Assembly: GCF_050753365.1 (NCBI RefSeq) | Contig: NZ_JBLZFY010000009.1 | Span: 1-64,000, forward strand | Length of the DNA: 64,000 nucleotides | From: Geminocystis sp050753365 | GTDB taxonomy: Bacteria; Cyanobacteriota; Cyanobacteriia; Cyanobacteriales; Cyanobacteriaceae | Direction: 5' to 3' | Shown: in pieces, positions 24,070-32,344 of the stretch | Layout: every line of letters begins with the position of its first letter | How positions within the stretch are numbered: position 1 is the stretch's first letter | Notes under the pieces: generated by a model | Databases searched by the model: none | What the model was told of the DNA's origin: nothing | The model's input: the letters and a program-made list of their open reading frames with translations, nothing else | Translations under genes and position numbers: made by a program

Positions 24070-24903
24070 ATGAGTGTAAATTGGGAAACCGTTGGAGAAT
24101 ATGAAGACATTTTATATTTTAAGTACGATGGCATCGCCAAAATAGTCATCAATCGTCCCCATAAACGTAATGCCTTTCGACCTCAAACTGTATTTGAACT
24201 TTACTCTGCTTTCTGTGATGCAAGGGAAGATCAAAGTATCGGAGTGATTTTGCTTACAGGTGCTGGTCCTCATACGGACGGAAAATATGCTTTTTGTTCG
24301 GGAGGGGATCAAAGTGTACGGGGAAAAGCAGGATATATTGGTAATGATGGTGTACCCCGTTTAAATGTTTTGGATTTACAACGACTCATTCGCACTATAC
24401 CTAAAGTTGTTATTGCTTTAGTGGCAGGATATGCCATCGGTGGTGGTCATGTCTTACACTTAATTTGTGATCTTTCGATCGCCGCCGATAATGCAATTTT
24501 TGGACAAACAGGTCCAAAAGTCGGTAGTTTTGACGGTGGTTTTGGAGCGAGTTATTTAGCTCGAATTGTGGGGCAAAAAAAGGCTAGGGAAATTTGGTTT
24601 TTGTGTCGTCAATATAACGCTCAAGAAGCCTTAGATATGGGCTTGGTTAATACGGTAGTTTCGATCGAACAGTTAGAAGATGAAGGTATCAAATGGGCGC
24701 AGGAAATCCTCGAAAAAAGTCCTACGGCTATCCGTTGCCTAAAGTCTGCTTTCAATGCTGATTGTGATGGTCAAGCAGGATTGCAAGAATTGGCAGGAAA
24801 TGCTACCTTATTATATTATCTCACGGAAGAAGGTACAGAAGGGAAACAGGCTTTTTTGGAAAAACGATCGCCCAATTTCCGTCAATATCCTTGGCTACCC
24901 TAA
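24070..24903 (+). CDS. menB: 1,4-dihydroxy-2-naphthoyl-CoA synthase
   Basis: MenB closes the naphthoate ring in phylloquinone biosynthesis, needed for photosystem I. The start at 24070 (MSVNWETVGEYEDI) gives 277 residues; an upstream GTG at 24040 is in frame but less likely. Crotonase-fold motifs include INRPHKRNAFRP, AFCSGGDQSVRG, AGYAIGGGHVLHL for the oxyanion hole, TGPKVGSFDGGFGASYLAR, and the C-terminal EGKQAFLEKRSPNFRQYPWLP typical of MenB. Confidence 0.95.
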   Translation: MSVNWETVGEYEDILYFKYDGIAKIVINRPHKRNAFRPQTVFELYSAFCDAREDQSIGVILLTGAGPHTDGKYAFCSGGDQSVRGKAGYIGNDGVPRLNVLDLQRLIRTIPKVVIALVAGYAIGGGHVLHLICDLSIAADNAIFGQTGPKVGSFDGGFGASYLARIVGQKKAREIWFLCRQYNAQEALDMGLVNTVVSIEQLEDEGIKWAQEILEKSPTAIRCLKSAFNADCDGQAGLQELAGNATLLYYLTEEGTEGKQAFLEKRSPNFRQYPWLP

Positions 24904-24984
24904 TTTTTTGGACAGGAAGACAGAAAGACAGGTGGATAAGTTATTAATTTGAAGTGAACAATAACAAAAAAACAAAATAAAAAA

Positions 24985-25089
24985 ATGGAAACGGATAAAT
25001 TGGATTTAGTTTTGGGAATACTGGCTTTAGCTATTATATTGGGCGGTTTATTTATGTTATTTAGCGGAGTTAAGAAAATGAACGATTAA
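24985..25089 (+). CDS. 34-residue single-helix membrane protein
   Basis: An ATG at 24985 opens a 34-codon frame ending in TAA at 25087-25089: METDKLDLVLGILAL, then a hydrophobic helix (AIILGGLFMLFSGV) and KKMND. The acidic N-terminus, single helix and charged tail resemble small photosynthetic or NDH-1 complex subunits, but I do not recognise it as any named one. It is isolated 80 bases after menB. Confidence 0.5.
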   Translation: METDKLDLVLGILALAIILGGLFMLFSGVKKMND

Positions 25090-25174
25090 ATCAATAATCG
25101 ATAAACCGAAAAAACAGCCACCATATAATAACTAAAATTAATATATAATTTTTGATCTAGTAAGTTTTTTTATA

Positions 25175-25480
25175 TTATTTAACAGATTGGGAAACAACAA
25201 CTTCAGACAATACTTGGCTTTCGTGGTGTGCCATAGCAACCGCTTCTACTTCTAAATTAGTTTTAGGGGTAGCACATCCCAAAGAAAAAGATTTTTCTAG
25301 TAAAACAATTTCGGGAAGGGTTTGCCATTCTGTCTCAAATGCAGGAGTTGCAAAATTACAAGATTTCCATTCTGCTTGAACTAATACTCCTAATTGGGAA
25401 CACATTCCCCCTCGTCGCCCTTCAGGGTTATAAAATCTACAATGACGACAAGCTGAATTACAACAATTATCGGGTTTCAT
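25175..25480 (-). CDS. Cys-rich small protein
   Basis: 101 residues. The N-terminal ~45 residues hold a cysteine cluster (DNCCNSACRHCRFYNPEGRRGGMCSQLGVLVQAEWKSCNF) that could bind zinc or an Fe-S centre. The C-terminal half is unstructured. Similar proteins occur in other cyanobacteria. Function unknown. Confidence 0.7.
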   Translation of the reverse strand: MKPDNCCNSACRHCRFYNPEGRRGGMCSQLGVLVQAEWKSCNFATPAFETEWQTLPEIVLLEKSFSLGCATPKTNLEVEAVAMAHHESQVLSEVVVSQSVK

Positions 25481-25883
25481 TTTCTTACTATAAAATTTAT
25501 CTAACAGTTTTTTATCTTTTTCTATTATTAACCATCGGGGATCAAGGCTTTTTAGCCTAAAACCCTTGACTATTAAGGAAAACAGCCTTTTTTTTATAGT
25601 TTTAAATTTTATATTGTCTTAACTATTGCTTAACAGAACTAAACATTTAATTGAATTTAGAAAAAATTAAACTAAGTTTTTTAAAATTGTCCGAAAAATG
25701 TATAGAAATATACAATGGGGATCAACAAAAACCTATCTTAAAAGATATTCAAAATGGAATTATGTTGTTGATTAATTCTTAGCAAAAAAAAATTTTCGTT
25801 TCCCTCTCTGATTTAAGTTATATTAAAAAATAAATCAATTAAAATTACTAAGATATAGTTATATATTTAACGATTCTTTACAA
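25481..25883. other. Intergenic region before pyrD
   Basis: It contains an AGGCT-TTTT-AGCCT hairpin near 25547-25560 and one possible 43-residue frame at 25651-25782. The rest is very AT-rich with no other signal I can support. Confidence 0.45.
25651..25782 (+). CDS. Possible 43-residue protein
   Basis: A frame starting at TTG 25651 encodes (M)NLEKIKLSFLKLSEKC and ends DIQNGIMLLINS. Amphipathic helices and normal amino-acid usage make it look protein-like in a region otherwise full of stops. There is no clear ribosome site. It may be a small gene or a remnant. Confidence 0.3.
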   Translation: MNLEKIKLSFLKLSEKCIEIYNGDQQKPILKDIQNGIMLLINS

Positions 25884-27029
25884 ATGTTAAATCTTCTTAA
25901 ACCTTTATACCCTGCCTTTTTTGCTTCCCTGAAAGCCAATCCAGAGTTAGCCCATAAGCAATCATTAAATTTGTTACAACAGTTAACTTTTCAAAGAGAT
26001 AATATTATCGGAAAATGGACGATTCAAGAAATAGAAAAATCTTTCTGTTATACTCATCCTTCTTTATCTCAATCCCTCTGGAATTTAAACTTTTCTCATC
26101 CTTTAGGTTTAGCCCCCGGTTTTGATAAAAACGCTCAAGCCCCCGGAATTTGGTCAAGTTTTGGCTTCAGTTTTGCGGAATTAGGGGCTGTGACTCTTTA
26201 TCCTCAAGAGGGTAATCCTTCTCCTCGTATGTTTCGTTTACCTGCGGATAAGGCTATCCTTAATCGTATGGGAGCTAATAATGACGGTGCTAATACGATC
26301 GCACTTAGGTTAAAACAGGCATGGGAAAAGCATCCTCGCTCTATTCCTATTGGGATTAATTTATGTAAATCTAAAGTTACTAATTTAGAACAAGCTACAG
26401 AAGATTATGTGGGTAGTTTTAAATTATTGCGTCCTTATGCTGATTATTTTGTGGTGAATGTTAGCTCTCCTAATACTCCGGGGCTTCGATCGCTTCAGGG
26501 GGGAGAGCAATTAGAGTTAATCCTAGAGGGTTTACAGGCACAAAATAACGGGGAAAAACCGATTTTTGTCAAAATTGCCCCTGATTTGGCATGGGATGAT
26601 ATAAGGTCAATTCTAAAGGTATCTATGCAATATAATTTATCGGGTATAGTTGCTACGAATACCACTATTAAACGGGATGGTTTAAAAACTCAGATTTTAC
26701 CTGCTACGGGCAAACCCATTACGGAGGAGGCTGGAGGTATCAGTGGAAAACCTTTAAGGGTTCGATCGACGGAGGTAATTCGGTTTATATATAGAGAGAC
26801 TGGAGGAAAATTGCCCATTATTGGAGTGGGAGGTATTTGCGATACAGAATCCGCATGGGAAAAAATCACGGCGGGGGCGAGTTTATTACAATTTTATAGT
26901 GGTTGGATTTATGAAGGTCCTTGGGTGGTGAAAGAAATTTTGGAAGGTTTAACTCACAAATTAGCTGAGAATGGATTGAGTCATTTATCCCAAGCCGTTG
27001 GTATGGATGAAAAAACTACTTCTTCATAA
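25884..27029 (+). CDS. pyrD: Dihydroorotate dehydrogenase (quinone)
   Basis: 381 residues, class 2 enzyme, which oxidises dihydroorotate and passes electrons to membrane quinone in pyrimidine synthesis. The N-terminal amphipathic helices (LNLLKPLYPAFFASLKANPELAHK) form the quinone tunnel. Core motifs are SHPLGLAPGFDKNAQA, FAELGAVTLYPQEGNPSPRMFRL, the active-site segment VVNVSSPNTPGLRSLQ, and FMN-binding IVATNTTIKR and GVGGI. It is about 20 residues longer than E. coli PyrD. Confidence 0.95.
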   Translation: MLNLLKPLYPAFFASLKANPELAHKQSLNLLQQLTFQRDNIIGKWTIQEIEKSFCYTHPSLSQSLWNLNFSHPLGLAPGFDKNAQAPGIWSSFGFSFAELGAVTLYPQEGNPSPRMFRLPADKAILNRMGANNDGANTIALRLKQAWEKHPRSIPIGINLCKSKVTNLEQATEDYVGSFKLLRPYADYFVVNVSSPNTPGLRSLQGGEQLELILEGLQAQNNGEKPIFVKIAPDLAWDDIRSILKVSMQYNLSGIVATNTTIKRDGLKTQILPATGKPITEEAGGISGKPLRVRSTEVIRFIYRETGGKLPIIGVGGICDTESAWEKITAGASLLQFYSGWIYEGPWVVKEILEGLTHKLAENGLSHLSQAVGMDEKTTSS

Positions 27030-27030
27030 A

Positions 27031-27283
27031 TAGGGTTTGCTGAATAAATCAGAAGTCTATTAAAATCAAGGATTTAGACAAACTACATTACTAAAAAAGT
27101 GTGCAGTTTTAGCAATTTTTACTCAAAAAATGAGCATTTTTTACGGAATTTTATTTAAAACAACTTTGTAATTATATGTTGATACAAAGCCTCAAAACCT
27201 TGATTTTTGTCATTTATTCACTCTTCCCTTTTCCCTCTTCCCTCTTCCCTATCTTCATCAAAAGACTTTTTCAGCAACCCCTA
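27031..27283. mobile_element. Miniature inverted-repeat element (MITE), about 253 bp
   Basis: Left end TAGGGTTTGCTGAATAAATC and right end, read on the other strand, TAGGGGTTGCTGAAAAAGTC form imperfect terminal inverted repeats with TA at both outer edges, consistent with a TA target. Inner inverted segments (AAATCAAGGATTT and AAACCTTGATTTTT) extend the palindrome. There is no transposase frame. Fragments of the same end are at 4202, 40522, 46601, 48575 and 56841. It ends 35 bases before the orphan xisI. Confidence 0.6.
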
Positions 27284-27318
27284 ATTATTTATGATCCCCA
27301 AAAGGAGGTAATTGTCAA

Positions 27319-27660
27319 ATGGCTGAATTAGATTTTTATCGAGAAATAGTCGAAAAATTACTTCAAGAATTTCATGATTATAGTAATTCTGGTAAAAATA
27401 ATAGTGTAGAATCAGAGTTAATTTTAGATAGACAAAGAGATCATTATCTTTGGTTGGAGGTTGGTTGGCAAAATAATAAATACGTTTATGCCCCTTTTAT
27501 TCATATTGATATTAAGGATGGTAAAATCTGGTTACAGCGTAATTTTACCGATGTTGATTTAGGCGAAAAATTAATTGCTATGGGTATTAAAAAAGAAGAT
27601 ATTATTTTAGGTTTACATTCCCCTTTTATGCGTCAGTTTTCTGGTTATGGAGTGGCTTAA
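27319..27660 (+). CDS. xisI: Orphan XisI-family protein
   Basis: 113 residues, clearly homologous to the XisI at 7913: FYREIVEKLLQEF, RDHYLWLEVGW, IKDGKIWLQRNFTD, EDIILGLHSP and GYGVA. A good ribosome site (AAAGGAGG) precedes the ATG. No xisH lies upstream, where instead a MITE ends 35 bases away. Orphan XisI proteins may neutralise the XisH of other loci, as orphan antitoxins do. Confidence 0.88.
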   Translation: MAELDFYREIVEKLLQEFHDYSNSGKNNSVESELILDRQRDHYLWLEVGWQNNKYVYAPFIHIDIKDGKIWLQRNFTDVDLGEKLIAMGIKKEDIILGLHSPFMRQFSGYGVA

Positions 27661-27703
27661 AATCAAATAGAATCCGATCTTAATTATGATTTTACCACTG
27701 TGG

Positions 27704-27722
27704 AACAGGCATCTTGCCTGTT
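27704..27722. terminator. Bidirectional hairpin terminator
   Basis: AACAGGC (27704-27710), ATCTT loop, GCCTGTT (27716-27722), between the converging xisI and LptF/G genes, 1 base from the latter's stop codon. Confidence 0.6.
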
Positions 27723-27723
27723 A

Positions 27724-28863
27724 TTAAGCAAAGTTAGGTTTAAATAGTAAATAAAATCCGATGAGAAAGCCTAAAATATTCGGTATCCATGCCGCCATGA
27801 AGGGAGAAAGTACACCAATTAAGCCTAGACTACCGATCATAAAACCAATAAAATAATAACCAAATACGATCGAAACACATAATCCAAAACCCATTGCCTT
27901 ACTCGCACTATTCGGACGACTCCCCAAAGAACTTCCCACTAAGGCAAAAATAATACACACAAAAGGAAAAGAGATTTTTTGAGCAGTGCGTACTTGAAAC
28001 ATTAACACCGTTTTTTCATCCCCTAATAGGCGTAATAACTTAATATATTCTTGAGATTGTACAATATTCATCTCATAAGGATCTCTACTTTTTGAGGCTA
28101 ATTCTAAAGGAGTTTTTGATAAAGGAATTTGAGTTTCTGTGAAAAAATATTCTTCTCCTCTTAACGGTTGTTCTTTAATATTATAAATTACTCCATTGAA
28201 TAAATCCCACACTTGAGACTTATTATTCCATTGTCCTCTTTCCGAGACTATAACTTTATTTAATTGCTTTTTTTCGGTGTCTAAAATCGTTACAGACTTC
28301 ATAGTTTCGCCATCAAAGGCTTCTGCATAAAACAGGGTTTTTAGTTCTTTTATTTCTTTTCCATTGTCTTGTTTAACGTTGATATATTCAGGATAAAAAA
28401 TATCTTGTCTTAATAAAAATCTCCTTTGTTCGTTAAGTTGATCTACTAAAATTGTGGTAACTTTATAGTTAGAATTTGGAACGATTAGCTCATTAAAAAT
28501 AAAAGTTAAACCCGTAATAAATACACTAAATATTAAAGCTGGTAGAATTAAACGAAAAAGACTAATTCCCGTACTTCTAAGGGCAATTAATTCATTATCA
28601 CTACTCAAACGACTATAGGTAATTAAAGTGCTTAATAAAAGCGATATAGGTAAGGCATAGGCGATATATTCGGGAATTTTTAGAAAAAATATTTCAATGG
28701 CAGAAATTACTGATAAGTTAGAATTAACTATTTTGTAACTTAAATCTGACAAAGTTGCCACTGCAACCCCCAAAGCAGAAAAAAGCGCTACCCCAAAACC
28801 AAAGGGTATTAATAATTCTCTTATCAAATAAAAATCCATGATTGAGAGTTTAAAAAGGCGCAT
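27724..28863 (-). CDS. LptF/LptG-family permease
   Basis: 379 residues. Six hydrophobic helices in two sets of three (about 10-115 and 275-375) flank a soluble beta-jellyroll domain (about 130-260), the LptF/LptG layout. These permeases pair with LptB to drive lipopolysaccharide to the outer membrane. The opening MDFYLIRELLIPFGFGVALFS is typical. Cyanobacteria often carry a single LptF/G-type gene. No lptB or lptA is adjacent. Confidence 0.88.
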   Translation of the reverse strand: MRLFKLSIMDFYLIRELLIPFGFGVALFSALGVAVATLSDLSYKIVNSNLSVISAIEIFFLKIPEYIAYALPISLLLSTLITYSRLSSDNELIALRSTGISLFRLILPALIFSVFITGLTFIFNELIVPNSNYKVTTILVDQLNEQRRFLLRQDIFYPEYINVKQDNGKEIKELKTLFYAEAFDGETMKSVTILDTEKKQLNKVIVSERGQWNNKSQVWDLFNGVIYNIKEQPLRGEEYFFTETQIPLSKTPLELASKSRDPYEMNIVQSQEYIKLLRLLGDEKTVLMFQVRTAQKISFPFVCIIFALVGSSLGSRPNSASKAMGFGLCVSIVFGYYFIGFMIGSLGLIGVLSPFMAAWIPNILGFLIGFYLLFKPNFA

Positions 28864-28930
28864 TCAACTTACAATGATACATTAAACAAAGACTAATCCT
28901 GATTATAGTTGATAGTGGATTAGAGAGGGA

Positions 28931-29140
28931 AAAGAGTAAGGAGTAAGGAGTAAGGAGTAAGGAGTAGGCAGTAAGGAGTAAGGAGTAAGGAGTAAGGAGT
29001 AAGGAGTAAGGAGTAAGGAGTAAGGAGTAAGGAGTAAGGAGTAAGGAGTAAGGAGTAAGGAGTAAGGAGTAAGGAGTAAGGAGTAAGGAGTAAGGAGTAA
29101 GGAGTAAGGATTAAGGATTAAGGATTAAGGAGTAAGGAGT
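28931..29140. repeat. Perfect-phase array of 30 heptanucleotide units (AAGGAGT)
   Basis: 210 bases made of exactly 30 seven-base units with no slippage in phase. The consensus AAGGAGT is interrupted by AAAGAGT (unit 1), AGGCAGT (unit 6, 28966-28972) and three consecutive AAGGATT units (29106-29126). This is the cyanobacterial short tandemly repeated repetitive (STRR) type. Every frame has stops (TAA), so it is non-coding. It fills the space between two genes oriented away from each other. Confidence 0.9.
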
Positions 29141-29252
29141 AAGAATAATTTTTGTTAGATAATTAAGAATAATAAGAATCAATAACAAAATGTATTTTTC
29201 AATAAGATTACTGATAAACTAAAAATTTTAGGGTAATCTATTAATCAAAGCT

Positions 29253-29567
29253 ATGGCTAAAAATAGGGAACAAAATTTAGATAAATTTCAATTATCATTG
29301 TATTTAATGCCTATATTTGGACCTATTTGGGCATTAATTAATTTAAAACTTTTTGCTTATAATCTTAATTCAGAACAGAAGAAAACTGGTAAAATCTCTG
29401 TAAATTTAGGCTTGGCATGGTTAATAAGTTATAGTACTTTATGGTTAGGTGGAAGTCTTACTTCTGATATTCTATCCATTCGATTACTTTATTTTAATGG
29501 CATTCTGACCACTACTTATTTTTTGATTTGTTTAATTTTAATTACTCGACTTTGGAGTAAAAAATAA
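29253..29567 (+). CDS. Small multi-pass membrane protein
   Basis: 104 residues with three or four hydrophobic helices (LSLYLMPIFGPIWALINL, VNLGLAWLISYSTLWLGG, LLYFNGILTTTYFLICLILITRLW) and a basic tail (RLWSKK). It resembles small cyanobacterial membrane proteins of unknown function. cbiT follows 43 bases later on the same strand. Confidence 0.65.
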   Translation: MAKNREQNLDKFQLSLYLMPIFGPIWALINLKLFAYNLNSEQKKTGKISVNLGLAWLISYSTLWLGGSLTSDILSIRLLYFNGILTTTYFLICLILITRLWSKK

Positions 29568-29610
29568 AAATCAACGTTTCTAATTATTTAGTTATCATTA
29601 GTTAATATTT

Positions 29611-30204
29611 ATGATTTGGCATTATAAAACACCCGGTATTCCCGATGAACTTTTTGAACGATTAGATGGTATTCCTTTAACAAAAAAAGAAGTTAGATTA
29701 TTAATTTTATCGGCATTAAAGTTAGAAGAAAAATCTGTTATTTGGGATATAGGTGCTGGAACTGGTACGATTTCGATCGAAATAGCTTTATTATGTCCTC
29801 AAACAAAAGTGATAGCTATAGAAAGAGACCCCGATGTGGCAAACTTAATTAGAAAAAATTGTAAGGTTTTTCAAGTAACAAATGTGGAAGTAATTGAAGG
29901 AAATGCTCCCGATTGTTTTGCCGATTTAACCCCTAAACCCGATCGAGTTTATATTGGCGGTGGCAAATCCGTCAAGAATATTTTATTAAAAGTATGGGAT
30001 TATTTACCCCCCCAAGGCAAAGTAGTCGCTATGGCAAATAATTTAGAAAATTTGTATCAAATTTCCGAAGGGTTTGCACAATTACGGGCTTGTAATATTG
30101 AAGTCGTACAATCTTCCATTAACCGTCTAGAAACGAGAGGATTAAGCCAAGTTTTTGCCGCTATTGCACCTGTTTTCATTTTAAGTGGCGAAAAAATCAG
30201 TTAA
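29611..30204 (+). CDS. cbiT: Precorrin-6B C15-methyltransferase (decarboxylating subunit)
   Basis: 197 residues, the CbiT length. It transfers a methyl group from SAM to C15 of the corrin ring and promotes C12 decarboxylation in cobalamin synthesis. The opening PGIPDELFERLDGIPLTKKEVR, the SAM loop DIGAGTGTISIEIA around residue 47 and DRVYIGGGKSVKNIL are CbiT hallmarks. The gene that follows encodes a protein with similarity to metal-transport accessory proteins. Confidence 0.92.
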   Translation: MIWHYKTPGIPDELFERLDGIPLTKKEVRLLILSALKLEEKSVIWDIGAGTGTISIEIALLCPQTKVIAIERDPDVANLIRKNCKVFQVTNVEVIEGNAPDCFADLTPKPDRVYIGGGKSVKNILLKVWDYLPPQGKVVAMANNLENLYQISEGFAQLRACNIEVVQSSINRLETRGLSQVFAAIAPVFILSGEKIS

Positions 30205-30393
30205 CAATTTTATCCCCAAAGAAAGTTAGGTTATACCCCTGAGAGGCATTGAAAAAAAATAGGTTATGTTTGACCATAAAATAAGCACTAAATGGAATTA
30301 GTTTGTTCATTGAAAACTGCTGTGCGACGATCGAAAATTTTGGGAGAAAATTTAGAGATGATATATGAAACACTGACTAAAGGAGTAAAAAAG

Positions 30394-30963
30394 ATGGATG
30401 GTGTTAGGCAAAAAGCAACAGGCAAAAGGCAACAAACATTTTTAACCAACTCAAATTATTATTGGATTAGGTATAGTATTAGTTTATTGGTTATGTTGAT
30501 ACTGCCAATAGATAAGGTATTCGCCCATGGTACTGTAATTAATTATCATACGAAGGAATCGATCGAAATTGAGGCTAAATTTGATAATGGCACACCGATG
30601 AAAAACGCTCAAGTCGTCATCTATTCTCCCGATAACCCGACAGAGGCTTGGTTAACTGCCTCTACCAATGAGAAAGGAAAATTTATGTTTTCCCCTGATG
30701 TTTCTCAAGAAGGTAATTGGACTGTTAAAGTGAGAACCGCAGGACATGGTAATGTTATTAATATCCCCATCGAATCTCCTGTTACCCAGACGGATAATCC
30801 ACAATCTCAGGAAATCATAACATCTCGATCGACCTCGACACCTTCTATTAATGCTTCCTTGACAATGGCACAAAAATTGATGATGGCAACTACTGGAGTA
30901 TGGGGTTTTGTAGGTACAGCTTTATTCTTTTCTCGCAAAAAGATGGAAAAAAATGAACAATAA
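30394..30963 (+). CDS. NikL/CbiL-like membrane protein with Ig-like domain
   Basis: 189 residues from the ATG at 30394, chosen because AAAGGAG lies 8 bases upstream; an earlier in-frame ATG exists at 30292. A membrane helix or signal (ISLLVMLILPIDKVFAHG) is followed by a carboxypeptidase-regulatory-like beta domain (IEAKFDNGTPMKNAQVVIYSPDNPTEAWLTASTNEKGKFMFSPD) and a C-terminal membrane anchor. This layout resembles the NikL/CbiL components of nickel or cobalt uptake. Its position after cbiT fits cobalt supply, but no transporter is adjacent. Confidence 0.6.
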   Translation: MDGVRQKATGKRQQTFLTNSNYYWIRYSISLLVMLILPIDKVFAHGTVINYHTKESIEIEAKFDNGTPMKNAQVVIYSPDNPTEAWLTASTNEKGKFMFSPDVSQEGNWTVKVRTAGHGNVINIPIESPVTQTDNPQSQEIITSRSTSTPSINASLTMAQKLMMATTGVWGFVGTALFFSRKKMEKNEQ

Positions 30964-30995
30964 TCCCTATTTTCCTAGCTTCATCACAAGATTAT

Positions 30996-32204
30996 TTAAC
31001 CTTGATATACTCTACCTTTCCATTGTCCACCTTTACCCTTAAGGTGTCTTAATGCAGAATCGATCGTCATCAAATTATATAATAAAGCGATAAAAGGTAA
31101 TAAAAAACTATAGAAAAAAGGTAATTGATAAAGTTTGATCGTAGGGTAATAAGTCAACGTCATCAACAACAGAATTACTATTGCCAAGATGATTAATCCT
31201 AGATTCAGAGTAATTAATCCCCAGCATAGGGCTACAGGAGCGATAAGATAAGTAATGATCATACCGATAACAGTTCCTATTAACAACCAAAGAGAATAAT
31301 TTAATTGTGTAAAAGCTGTGCGCGCCACCATATTCCAAATAGGACTTAGACGATCGTAAGTGCGTAAACTAATGGTATCCTGAGTTAAGCCTAACCAAAT
31401 ACCATGATTTGGAGGTAAAGTTTCTTTAACTAATCGTGCGAGAGTGCAATCATCAATCAAAGCCTCCTTTAATGCTTCAATACCACCAATACGATTTAAA
31501 GCAGACTCCCGAATCAAAATACAACCTCCGGCGGCGGCGGCAATTTTTTGCTGAGAATTGTTAACAAGAGGGAAAGGATATAATTTTTGAAAGAAAAAAA
31601 TAAAGGCTGGAATTAGGAGTTTTTCCCAAAAATTTTCACAACGTAATTTTACCATTAAAGACACTAAATCTAGGTTATTTTTTTGAGCTTTTGCCATTAA
31701 GTTACTGATATTATTTTCCGAATGTTTAATATCGGCATCAGTAAATAAAAAATAATCAGTTTTAAAATACTCTTTTGCCCAGGCAATTCCTTGAGACATT
31801 GCCCACAATTTACCACTCCAACCAGAGGGTAATGGTTTACCCTTTATAATTGTTAGTTGTTTTTTTGCATTACTATTAATAGCTACTTTTTCTGCTATTT
31901 CTACAGTGTTATCTTCACTTTGATCATCCACTAATATTATATGTAAAGTGCCTTGATAATCTTGTGTTAAAAGAGAATTGAGACAAGAGGAGATACTTTC
32001 TGCTTCATTTCGTGCAGGAATAATCACTGTAATATTAGGAAAAGAATCTAAAGATAAAGGCTCTAAATATTGATTACATAACCAAAAATTACCCCTTCCT
32101 AATACTAAATAAATCCAAATAATTAAGGAGAAAATTACTATAATTAACATTCTTTTTCTGAGCAAAATTTTCTCTATTTTATACCCTATTCTCTGCCTTA
32201 TCAA
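30996..32204 (-). CDS. Family 2 glycosyltransferase, HpnB-like
   Basis: 402 residues. An N-terminal membrane helix is followed by a GT-A domain (ITVIIPARNEAESISSCLNSLLTQDY, ILVDDQSEDNT, FLFTDADIKHS) and three or four C-terminal membrane helices. The motif AAAAGGCILIRESALNRIGG and the C-terminal DSALRHLKGKGGQWKGRVY match the hopene-associated glycosyltransferase HpnB type. A role in hopanoid or other membrane glycolipid modification is inferred. Confidence 0.78.
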   Translation of the reverse strand: MIRQRIGYKIEKILLRKRMLIIVIFSLIIWIYLVLGRGNFWLCNQYLEPLSLDSFPNITVIIPARNEAESISSCLNSLLTQDYQGTLHIILVDDQSEDNTVEIAEKVAINSNAKKQLTIIKGKPLPSGWSGKLWAMSQGIAWAKEYFKTDYFLFTDADIKHSENNISNLMAKAQKNNLDLVSLMVKLRCENFWEKLLIPAFIFFFQKLYPFPLVNNSQQKIAAAAGGCILIRESALNRIGGIEALKEALIDDCTLARLVKETLPPNHGIWLGLTQDTISLRTYDRLSPIWNMVARTAFTQLNYSLWLLIGTVIGMIITYLIAPVALCWGLITLNLGLIILAIVILLLMTLTYYPTIKLYQLPFFYSFLLPFIALLYNLMTIDSALRHLKGKGGQWKGRVYQG

Positions 32205-32344
32205 GAATGATAATGAGAAATAATACTACTTTGCCTTTTGCCTCTTGCCTTTCCTAATTCTTCATTTTTAATTTTTAAAACTTCGATCGATCTCTAATCT
32301 ATAAGGTAAACTAAACATGAATAAATTTTTTCTTGATTGAATTT

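Noticed and set aside
28931..29140. CRISPR-like array
   Set aside because: Units are 7 bases with no spacers and no cas genes; it is a tandem heptamer repeat.
30205..30393. Possible cobalamin riboswitch before the NikL-like gene
   Set aside because: No B12-box-like sequence or extended structure could be seen.
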